Origin: Telopea speciosissima
Lineage: Eukaryota; Streptophyta; Magnoliopsida; Proteales; Proteaceae
Direction: 5' to 3'
NCBI RefSeq assembly: GCF_018873765.1
Contig: NC_057925.1
Location: forward strand, 61,640,970-61,704,969
DNA: 64,000 nucleotides
The number at the start of each line of letters is the position of its first letter. Position 1 is the stretch's first letter. Below the pieces are notes generated by a model. The model ran no database searches. It was given only the letters and a program-made list of their open reading frames with translations, and was not told the DNA's origin. This document shows, piece after piece, positions 22,392-34,300 of the stretch. A program made the position numbers and the translations under genes.

Positions 22392-25300
22392 TCACCTTGA
22401 TCTTTGATTTAGATTGCGAGCAATGTGTGCTTCTTCAATATACCTGGTAAGGTGAGATATTGCATAATGTGAGGCACTTGAGGCAGCATAATAAGATGTC
22501 ACTGAGAGCTGCGCAAATTTTGGAACTGCATAACCTACAAATACCAAAACGTTCCTCATTTCAATTAATTTCGTTTATAAAGGAGGTTTGTCATAAAAGT
22601 AAGTGATCCAGATATGTATCATTCAACTCATATAATTGTGGAACAAAGTGTAAAACTAAGGAGACTGTGAATGGACCTCCACTTGTGAAAATAATCCCCC
22701 ATAAAACCCACTTTATTAAGACCAAATTTGCCCCTCCAACACATTGACCATGTGAGGATCAATATATATATTCTGTCACATCATTCTCAACAATCAATGA
22801 CCAGGGAGAAGTGGTGAGAAAAGATATGGATGTCTTGGATTGAACAACGAATACGACCTAATATAGAGTTGATAGGAAAATGTGAACTCATGTAGCTGAC
22901 CCTCTTTTAATTTCGCTTATAATGGAGGGTTGTCATAAAAGTAAGTGATCCAGTTATGTATCATTCAACTCATATAATCGTAGAACAAAGTGTAAAACTA
23001 AGGAGACTGAATGGACCTCCACTTGTGAAAATAATCCCCCATACAACCCACTAACTGCACTTTATTAAGACTAAATTTGCCCCTCCAACACATTGACCAT
23101 GTGAGGATCAATATATATTCTGTCACATCATTCTCAACAGTCAATGACCAGGGAGAAGTGGTGAGAAAAGATATGGATGTCTTTGATTGAACAACGAATA
23201 CGACCTAATATAGAGTTGATAGGAAATTGTGGATTCATGTAGCTGACCCTCTTTTAGTTGGGATCAAGGTTCAAAATCTCGTGAAATTTCGGCGATATTT
23301 CGCCAAATTTCGTATATCTCGAGCTGTCCGAGATACGATACCAATCCGAAATGGAAAAATACCATATTTCGACGATATCTCGTGAGATATCGACGATAAA
23401 TATCGTGGACTCACGATATATCGCGAGATATTGAAAAAGTCACTAAAAGTGTCACGTGCAATATTTCGGAAATTTCGGTCATCTCGTTTCTGAAATTTCT
23501 GAAATCTCGGTAATTTCGGTAATCTCGTTTCGAAAATTTCGAAAATCTCGGTATTTTTGGCATTTTACACCCACAGAAAAATACCATATTTCGACGAAAT
23601 TTCGATATCTCGGAAATTTCGGTCAGGCCGAAACACCGAAACGAAACGAGATTTAGTACCATGTCTTGGGATAAGGCCTTGTTGAGCTTATTTAAATCTT
23701 GATTTCAAGATTCAATAATCTCTCAAGAGGCCAATCTAAACCCTAGTTCTTGAGAGTTGGAACCTATTAGGACCCAAGAACTCCAAGTTGATCTTGTAGG
23801 GTTAGAAATCCCACACAGGTATCAGGAGAGGCACAACAAACTTCAACCAACTAGATGGTGAACAGTAGTAGTAAAAGAATGAGGGTCTGGAAAAGGAACC
23901 AAATTAGAAGTGCAGGATTTTCATTGGAACTGTAACTAAAATTAGTTCATTACTGGACACAAAATAGAAATTCCCTTTACCTGGAATGGATTAACTGAGA
24001 TCGAGAAGATTAACTTTATTTAGTACAAGAATGAGGGTCTGGAAAAGGAGCAAGGATTTTCATTGGAACTGTAACTAAGATTAGTTCTTTACTGAACACA
24101 AAATAGAAATTCCTTTTACCTGGAATATCTTAACTGAGATCGAGAAGATTAACTTTATTTCCAGTCCGATAAAGGGAGAGCAAAAGTATGGTCAATAAGA
24201 GTACAAGACAAAAGGAAGTGAACCCAAGGAACGGCTTAGTTACATTACACTCGGGAATTTGAAGGTGATGCTTACAATATATTGGCTAATGACTCAACAA
24301 AACAGGGGGATATTCATTCCAGGATTTGTTAGAGGTAATGTCCAAAAACCATCCACTCTTTCCCATACTCTATCCTCCATTATATTTTAATTTTCTGAAT
24401 ACATCACACTATTAATCTGCCCTGCCCCCCACCCCACCCCCAAAAAAAAAATTCTTCGGACCCCAAGTAGCGACTAGGAAGTCCATCCACATCTTGACTG
24501 CTGAAGCAGGAAAGCACTTTGATGGAAGAATACAAAGTTTTACTATTACCTAACTTATCCTGACTTAATAGGATGAGAAAGTTATGGTTGTTATGTGTAC
24601 CGGTGCATTAAGGCAATAAATTTATTCAGATCTTTCTGAAGCAGGACTCTTACCATGTATCATGCCATATTGCCCAACAGAATGAGGCAGATTGAAAAGA
24701 TCAGCATTCCAGCAGAATAATGTTGAAGCAGGAGATGCTGACAGTAAGTCTAGTACTACACAACTGACTGAAGAACGCAAGTGAAGAAAAAAGAGTTCTG
24801 AAGTATGGAAGCACAGTACATCATTCTTTTGAGTGTCATGATCACAGTTTTCTAGTTAAAGAGGATAAAAGGGCAGAGAAAGTACTAGACAAACAAGAAT
24901 CATGACCAGACTAATGTTGCATTTGACTTTCCAGTGTCTGTGGTCTATTTGGGAGGAGAGAAATCAGATATTTAAGGTCTCGTAATATGGCCCACACAAG
25001 GTGCTACAACTGATCATGATGAGGACAGCTTGCTGGGCTACTACTTTGGAGGCTTTCCAGGGCATTCCTATGGATTACTTCATGAGGCAGTGACATTTGA
25101 TTGCTTTTTCTAGGGGGATCCCACCAAAGGTTCAGCATCTTTGGGACTCCACTAATTAAACCACGTCGTCTTATCCCTACTTTGTTGCTTGTTAGTTGTT
25201 AGAGAACTAACTATTGTTAATAAAGGCATCAGATTTTATCCACACACTTGTGTAACACAGAGGCCAAGGTTCCCTCGAAGAGCCTTAATCTTATATTTCT

Positions 25301-28300
25301 GCTACTCTTTTCCTTTTATCTCTCCTACAAGATAGGTAAACGGACTGACTCCATACCAAAGTGGTACCAGAGCCTCAGTATGGATCAGCGGGTTGAGAAA
25401 CTAGAGCTTGATGTTGGCTCTCTTGTGAGTGGGCAGAACCAAATTATGGAGAAATTATCTGAGCTTTTTGAGTGGTTACCCATTTGAGAGGTTGGGGAAA
25501 TTTCTTCAGCTCCAAGAGGTGGTACGGGTGGTAGAACGGGATCCAATGGTGGTACGCGCATACGGGCTCACATCCCTCATTCACACCAAGGCTCGTCAAG
25601 CTGGACTTCCCTCGCTACAATGGCGGTGACGATACGACCAGTTGGGTGTGTCGTACTGAACAATTCTTCCAATTTCATGATACTTCTGAGGATGATAGGG
25701 TGGCGTTACCATCATTTCACCTTGAGGGAGAGGCGCAATTGTGGTACCAACTACTCCGACAGGAGTCGGGAACCGTCTCATGGAAGGATTTTTGTTTCAG
25801 TCTGCACTCTCGTTTTGGACCCTCACAGTTCCAAGATTTTTTGGAGATTTAATTAAACTCCAACAGACTGGGTCTGTGTGAGATTACCAGTCCCAATTTG
25901 AGAAACTCTTATCCAAGGTGGGCTCACTACCACAGGATAGACAAGTCAGTTGTTTTGTCGCTGGCTTAAAAACTAGCATAGGGGCTGATGTGCTAGCTGG
26001 ACGCTCCGACTCATTATCTGCCGCAATCGGATTGGCTCGAGTATTTGAAGCTCGTAATTTATCCCAACAGCAAGCTGTACCGCTAGAGTCCAAAAAGAAT
26101 GTTCTATCTTCTAGCGAAGGGGTATCCAACCATCCATTGCTTCCTGTCAGGCGTATGACCCCTGCGGAGCTACAAGAACGACAGTCCAAGGGCTTATGTT
26201 ACAACTGCAATAAAAAATATAGCCCTCGCCATCGATGCAAAACATTATTTTTGATTGAGGCTTGTGGTGAAGAAGATGATGATGACGTTTTTATGGAGGA
26301 GGACGAGCTCATCAATGAGACGGTGGGAGAGGTACCTGAAATATCGCTCCATGCGATTTCTGGAACTCGAACACCAGAAACGATGCGAGTCAAGGGGGTC
26401 ATTGGACACATGGTCGCGACTGTATTAGTGGATTCGGGTAGCACTCACAATTTCATGAGTGAGTTAATGGCTAAGAAGGTGGGTCTACAACCTGTGATGG
26501 GAGCTAGATTTGAGGTGGAAGTTGCTTCTGGTGAGAAGTTGTCGACCCAGGTAAGTGCACTAATGTGAAATTAAATTTTCAAGGTGTGCCTATTTTTTTG
26601 GATTTTTATTTACTTCCATTAGAAGGGTATGATGTGGTGCTGGGTACCCAGTGGTTGAGAACACTAGGACCCATTCTGTGGGATTTTTCAAAATTACAGA
26701 TGAACTTTAAGGTGGATAACAAAGAGGTTACTCTTCAAGGCTTATTGGTTCCTGATGATAAGGTGGTTGGGGAGTTAAAGCTCAATCAGCTTGTGAGAAA
26801 GAGACAGCAAGGCATTGCTATGGGACCCCCATGCCCACTTTCAAAAGTTTCAAATTCAGCCCCTAATACGGCTAACAAGAATCCAAAATTGTTGCAACTC
26901 CTCAAGAAATTTCAGGACGTGTTTGAAGAACCTTCAGGACTTTCACCGCCATGTATTCAAGACCATAAAATTCCCTTGGTCCCAGGGAGTGCTCCTGTGT
27001 GTGTCAAGCCTTACCAGTATCCTCAATTCCTCATTACCAGAAGGTTGAGATTGAACGACTCGTAACGGAGATGCTTTCCTCAGGAATAATCCGCCCCAGT
27101 AATAGCCCATACTCATCGCCAGTGATCTTAGTAAAGAAGCATGATGGATCTTGGAGCTTTTGTGTGGATTATTGCGCTATCAACAAAATCACCATTAAAG
27201 ACAAGTATCCAATTCCTATGATCAATGAATTATTGGACGAATTATATGGTGCAAAATTCTATTCGAAGCTCGATTTACACTCCGGATATCATCAAATCAG
27301 GGTTCATCCTTCAGCTATGTCGAAGACGGCTTTTCGAACTCATTAGGGGCATTATGAGTTCATGGTGATGCCCAACAACGATGGCTGTACAAACTCATGG
27401 GATTTGACTTCATCATTGAATATAAAAAAGGGAAAGACACTATTGTAGCATATGCTTTGTCAAGAAGAGAAGAAATAGGGGAATTGGTGGCTAATTCTCA
27501 TCCTCTACCTAATTGGGTGGAAACAATTAAGGAGGAGGTGAATACTATTCCTAACTTAAAGGAATTAGTTCTGCGTATTTTAGATGGGGAAGCCGTTGAG
27601 CCTTGGAGATACACAGATGGGATTATTTTCTTTAAGGACAGAATTTACATTGCTGAAAATTCCGACTTAATTCCTGATATTATTGGCCAGCTGCACATCA
27701 GTACTCATGAGGGCTTTCAAAAGACACTTCACTGGGTTCATTCGAACTTTTATTGGAAAGGAATGAGGTGAGGCATAAAGGAATACATTGCTGGGTGTGA
27801 TGTTTGTCAGTGCAATAAGGCTGAACATGTGGCACCAGCCGGATTGTTACAACCATTGCCGATTCAGCAACAAAATAGGGATAAGACAACGTGGTTTAAC
27901 AATCCACTTAACAAACCCATGCTAACACTACCCAATAGACTCGGTGTTCTTTGACCACTTCAACATAGCCGTTGCAGGCTCTTATTTCCCAACTTAACAG
28001 ATACGTAACAGTGAGTTGCAAACATTATTCAGGTTGACACCAAAGTGTGGTAACCATTTTTATAATTTGGAGATGGATGAAGATAGTGAAACCATCATCG
28101 TCACTAAGGTGGTGGACCAATTGGGGTTGCATATATATCCATGCAGGTGGGATGGACAACCAACAATACAAATCAGATGAAGTTTATTTTAAGCAAGTAG
28201 GTAGATCTGGTATGATACAGTTTCATTGATGGCAGTTGATAATTTATTGGTCATGCTTTGGTTGTCCAGGAAGAGAGAGGATGTGTTTGAGAAAACCTAC

Positions 28301-31300
28301 ACTTTCCAACATTTAAGCCTTTAAGGTAAAACTAGTACCCAAAGAGGGATATATATATAATGGTTATCTTGCTAGATAAGAGATTGAGACATGTTCAAGA
28401 AGCATGATGCAGTATAACCATTTTCATCAAAGCTATGTTTGGTTAGACGTAAAAGAAGTAAAAGCAAAGACTAGTGTTCGCACTTTCCAAGAACTGCATT
28501 CTTTTCTCTTCTTAATTTTCCACCCAAAAGGAGAAGGAAAATGAAGGATTAGTTAAAGTTCCCAAAATTTTCCATCCAATCCCTAATCTTGGGTTAGAAT
28601 GGTCAATTGGCATCTTGGGCCAACATGGACCACTGGGGTCTCCAACCACCGACATTATCTAGAAGAGATCAACCTATGGGAGTCTCCTCCAACCACCGAC
28701 ATTATCTAGAAGAGATCAACCTATGGGGGCGTCCTCCAACCACCGACATCTCTTTTAAGCGGCTCTCCCCCACCCAGAAGGGGTTCTTCTCGGGTATCCC
28801 TTCAAATGAAGAAATTGTCCTTGCCATTAAAAGTCACAAGGCTCAAAAGGCCCCGGGTACTTATGGGTTCAATATGGGGTTTTTCCTCTCGGCCTGAGAT
28901 ATCATTAAAGATGATTTGATGAGTATGCTCCGTAGCTTTTTCTTTCATCTTGACAAGATTTGTGGAATTAACCACTCTTTCATTTGCCTCATCCCAAAAA
29001 TTAAGGATGCTGCCACAGTCTCAGCTTTTCGTCTCATTTCCCTCAATAACCTTCTCTACAAATTTATTGCAAAAGTGTTTGCCAATAAATTGAAGAGGGT
29101 ATTGCATGATATTGTCAATATTAACCAAACTACCTTTATCCCTAGGAAGAATATTGAGGACACCATCCTCCTTAGCCAAGAAATCGCTAGAGGCTTTCAT
29201 AGAAAATCTCAACCTCTCTCTACATTGCTTAAGTTGGATATCGGAAGGCTTTCAACACTATCAAATGAGAGTACATAAAGAGTACTCTGGAGTCTATGGA
29301 TTTTCCCCCTTGTTTTACCCATTGGGTCCTCAAATGTATCTCCACTACTCATATTTCCATCCTAGTTAATGGTACACCGGTTGGTTACTTTGAGTCCTCC
29401 GTGGGGGTTCACCAAGGGTGTCCTCTTTCTCCCCTCATTTTACAATTGCCATGGAAGGGTTGTCCAAGAGTCTTCTCCGCATGGTTGAGACGAATTCTCT
29501 AAAACCCTTAGGGAAGTTTAGGGTTATGAATCTCACCCACCTTATATTTGCTGTAAACATGATGATTTTCTCAAAAGCCCAGTCGGAATCCAAGGTCTCT
29601 ATAATGGCTTATTCAAAAGTTTTCTGGGATTTATGGGCTTAAAATCAATCCCCTCAAGTCGGTCATCTACATTGCGGGGGTTTTTTATGCCAAGAGGGAG
29701 AGAATTCGAGCAACTGCTTCCCTTGGGTAATCTCCTGGTCAAATATTTAGGTTTGCCCTTGATTGCCTCAAAGCTTACTGTGCACCGTTGTATGCCCATC
29801 CTTGACAGGCTTCGTAAGAGGCTCCAGCTTTGGAAGAGCAGGCTGCTTTCTTATGCTGGTAAATTGGAACTGATCAGGTCAGTCATGCAAGCATTATATT
29901 TATCTTGGACAGGTGTCTTTGGGACCCCCAAATCCATCATTAAAAAAAATTTGAATCTTTGACGTGCTCCTTTCTGTGGAAAGTCCAAGAAAGTTCAAAA
30001 CATAGTTCAAGAACTCGTCGAGATCTCGGTAATATCTCGATTTTTTCAAAAACCAAGATCAGATTGAAGGCGAAATGGGGAAATACAGTGTCTCGGCCGA
30101 GATCTCGGTCATCTCAGTGGGAAACCTTGGTATACAGATACTTATTCTTGCAAACCTTGGTATACAAACACTTATTTATACCAGAAAATAGGACAGATAC
30201 TTACTTATGCCAGAAACCAGGGCAGGCACTTTATTTATGCCTAATAAAGCTTTCAAACAAATCCAAGATTGCTTAAATCTGATTTATATTGAAGGAGTTA
30301 TATTTCGATCAAACCTAAATTGGTGTGCATGACTGCCATCAAAATCGTTCTGAATGAAAATATTTTTTTAGACATCAAAACAAATGAATATTTTACCGAA
30401 CTTTTAGTTTTTAGCAATGTTCTACCATATTAAGATTTATGGAATTTTTTATTTGAGAAAAACCTCAACATTTAAAAGTTGAAAATTGCACCTACCGTCG
30501 AAAATCTAGTTTTTGCTCTTGACCTGGGCTATTGACCTTTTATCCTTTTGGAATTTTATTTTTTAACTAGTTTTCTTGGATTCAAATAGGGGGTGTTTGT
30601 GTATTTATGAATAATATCTAAAGTAAATGAAATAACAAATATAAAAAACAATTACTTAAATGATATTAGAAATAAATAAAGTGCATGTCCTGGTTTTTTG
30701 CATAAATAAGTATCTGTCCTAGTTTCCCACTAAGACAAACTCCTATTTGGACTTTGTTTTTGCAAAATCTGATGGTGTCATTGTGTTTAAATGGTCTAGA
30801 ATAGGCTGAGTACCAAGTTTCAGGCCCAAACTAGGTCTAAAACCCACCGAAACCAGCCTTCATATTAAAAAAAAAATGCACCAACTCGCCGAGATCTCAA
30901 CCCGACTCGGTTTTTTGGCTGGGCGAAACCAGTACCGAAACCGGGTTCTTGAACCTTGGTTCAAAATTCTTACACATGTGCAGTTGGGAATATGTCTGTC
31001 TCCCAAAAGATGAGGGACATCTTGGTATTAGGAGAGTTATTGAGATGAACAAGGCTACTTTGATCAAGCTACTTTAGAAAGTTGCAACAAAAGAGGATTC
31101 TATCAAGGTGGAGTGGATTTATTCTAGGCTACTCAAAAAAGAGAGACCCTTTGGACTGTCTAGTTCTCTTCGGACTCTTCCTGGTCATGGAGAAAGATGC
31201 TTCAATTGAGGCCTCTGGTGATAGATTGTATCAAATCCTATATTGATGATGGGGAGGGCACTCTTCTTTGGTTGGATTCATGGCATCCCAAGGGTGTTCT

Positions 31301-34300
31301 CATATCTTGTTTCGAGGACTGCATCCGGTACGATGCTGGATCAAATAGGTTCGCAAAAGTTCCCACCATTCTTTGGGAGGGTGTTTGGAATCCGGAACCC
31401 TACGTCCCCTGCCCTCTCAAAAGCCTAGGCTGATCTTCACCTTGTCCATAACAGACCCAGGGGCAGGGGGGCCCTGTATTATTTGGGGGAAGAGTTTCAT
31501 CTCTAGAAATAGTTTCATTGCTTGGAGGTTCCTCAACTCAACCCTTTCAACTCAATTCTTCCTTATCCATATATCAATTTGTATTCCCAACTGCTGCCTC
31601 TATTGGAGTGCTGAAGAAGACATCAATCATCTCTTCTTCAGATGCCCTTTTTTCGAAAGTTGTCTAGGAGGGTATTCTTGTAAAGTGTTGGCCTTCCTCT
31701 TGTCAGAGTCTGCCCTTTTTCAGGGAGTGGGGGTGGGAGCTTTCTCATTTTAAAGGGAAGTCTGTCTATGATTCTATTGGCAAACTGGCATTTTGTGCTA
31801 CCATTTATCATATTTGTTGGGATAGGAACATAAGGAGATGGGAAAATTTGTCGGCACCTATCAGCAAATATGGTCCCCTATCAGCTTTGAGGTTCATCAG
31901 AAGGCTCTCACAATCCTTGTCCCTTGTAAGAAGAGTAAGAGAAATAGGTTGATTGCTTCCACCAGGGATGTCCCCCTGCATTTTATTACCCTCCGCCCCT
32001 AGTGTTCACTTTATTGGTTTAGGGGTAGTTGGTACGTGATCTTTGGTTTGTGGTTTATGGATTGTTGGTCTTTTAGTTCCTCCTTCGAGTCTTGTTTCAT
32101 TATCGATTCTTATTTTTTAGCCCTGTATTTTGCTTGATCTTTTTGTTGCTGATCTTTCATGTGTGATGTAATATCTTTCCCCTTTGGGTTTAATAAATTT
32201 TCTATCCACCCAAAAAAAACAAAAAGGTGGAAACAATATTTATGGGGGAGTGGTTAAGCATCAAGACCTACTTCCTATCTAGTAAGTATTAATCTGAGAC
32301 TTCTGATCACATTATAATAGAAAAATTAAAATCCCATCATAGGTTGTAACTACAAGTATTTCAACAATACAAAATTCAGAACAGGTTGGAGATATAATCA
32401 TTGGAAAGGTAATTGATGCTCAAATGACACAGATCATGTTAAACATGTGAGTTTTTTAACCCTAAAAAATTGGCCCAAAGAAAAGACAAAATAAATAGAA
32501 TAGAAATATAGTTTTGATGTCAGAAAGAAAAATAAAGACGGCTAAAATTAAGAATAAGACTAATAATTGACAACCCAAAGCTAACACAAACAATACTAAA
32601 ATTCATTAGGTTCAGGTTTAACCCAAGACAACAATATTTACGCAACTATAGCCAAAATACCATTGGGTTTTTTTTCTTTATCAAAATATAAACATAAAAA
32701 CTTTAAAAAATAAAGAAAGAAAAGAGGACACTTGATTGAGATGTGCATTTGAAAGGACCACACTTATGGGGTTTTTATTTTCAATTTTATTTATTTTATA
32801 ATTTTAGGTGGGAAACCAATGAAATTGGTAGTTGGTAATCTGGGGAGATATTCAAGCAAAAAAAAATCTGAGATAGGTAAAGAAATGCCCCCTTTAGTAG
32901 AAAACCTCCATTAAGAAATGAAGATAGATATAATTATGAAGACACAAAATCTCATAATACATGTGATAGAAGTAACTTTATTTGCAATCAAAATGTAACA
33001 AACAAACAATACAGGCCTCCCTCTAACAGAAGTGTAATAAGCTAATCATATGCAGCGTATTATAATCTAGTAGGTTATACAAGAGAATAACATGAAATAT
33101 CATAAAAAAGGGATTCTTGTAAAATAAGCTAAAGAAGCTGTGCAACTGCATACAGACTACATGTACCTACTACATAGTCATCCACTCAAATGACATGAAA
33201 AAATCAGGACAATCCCATAAAATGAAAAATGACATACCTCCAAATGCAGCACTGGCACCTGAAAACAATAGCAATGGAGGAAGCTGTTGATAAAGAAGAC
33301 AACATTAGTGTAATTAAAAAAAAAAAGACAATAAAAGTAGAAAAGCTTACAGAAGTATATGCATGCAATGCTACACAAAGAAATCATAAGGCTGCATTTA
33401 TTATCTTTTCTAAAGGAATAGAAAATGCACAGAGGTATATCAGGTATACAAGAGATGATACCCCAATAAGAAAAGGAAGCCACTTGGGTCCCTTCACATG
33501 TTTCTGGACAAATGGAATTCCTGCAATGAACAATTTTCATTAGAAAAGACTCCCTATAAAAAAAATTTGGAAAAAGGTCATGTAATTATACCTGTATTGA
33601 AGCCATGGACTGCACTAAGCATTGCACCAGCACCTGTGCCAGCCTATTCAATGGATAGTTCAGTAAATCAATAACAGGATTGCAGCAGTCTACTCAGAAA
33701 GCAATAACTCATTGAGCATGTTCAAGTAATATATTTCTACAAACTTCGATTGCAGCCATTTCAGTGGGTGCATCCATCACCATGGAAACGTCCAAAAGAT
33801 AGGCCCAAAACGTAAAATTCTACGGATCAGAAGATCCCAAGATTTTCCAGGTATAGTAGCACCTACTAAATTATAGAGCACAATCTATAAAAAATTCAAT
33901 AACAAAGGGGCAAAGATTTGATGGTTAGGATTGTACATTTAATTAAAATTTTGGGTAGTAACCGTAATTGATGAGTCCTGAATGATGGGACTGTGCTCTA
34001 TAATTTAGTAAGTGTTACATTTAACACATGTTAAATGTTCCTGTTCCAAAGGAATTTGAATTCGTTCCTCCTATACTATAGTAGGTTGCTAATGGCTACT
34101 GTTTTAAGTAATAGTGTCCTGGAAGACTGGATTACCCATCAAGAAAACCACATGCCGTAGATATGTATGAAAGATTAGGGTGTCTAAAGTAAAAGAAGCT
34201 TTTCAGGAGGATGAAGGTAGGTGAGGAACTAGGCCCAAATGAGGTCCCAAGAGAAGTATGGAAAAGCTTAGGAATCTGTGGTTTATCTTGGCTAACCAAA

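Larger units (their letters stand above)
28607..32222 (+). mobile_element. L1-type LINE, 5'-truncated, split by a hAT-like insertion
   Basis: Reverse transcriptase signatures run in order: '[18 protein letters not shown]' (about 28810), '[20 protein letters not shown]' (about 28985), '[17 protein letters not shown]' (about 29140), '[12 protein letters not shown]' (about 29410) and '[19 protein letters not shown]' (about 29820). After the insertion at 30001-30958 the element resumes with '[15 protein letters not shown]' (31000) and a zf-RVT region (31480-31650). The 3' end has 'GGGTTTAATAAATTTTC' and an A-rich tail at 32211-32222. Endonuclease is missing at the 5' end. The YADD-box region is degraded and the frame shifts several times with internal stops, so it is dead. 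It lies antisense in intron 5. Confidence 0.9.

Noticed and set aside
27506-32235. GGTGGAAACAAT at 27508 and 32226 as a target duplication of the L1-type LINE
   Set aside because: The left copy lies inside the Ty3-type coding region, which continues well past it, so it is probably chance; no real duplication was found for this LINE.
33178-33543. Open frames of 104 and 120 codons on either strand
   Set aside because: Shadows running through exons 4-5 and intron 4 of the split gene; they ignore the clear splice sites.
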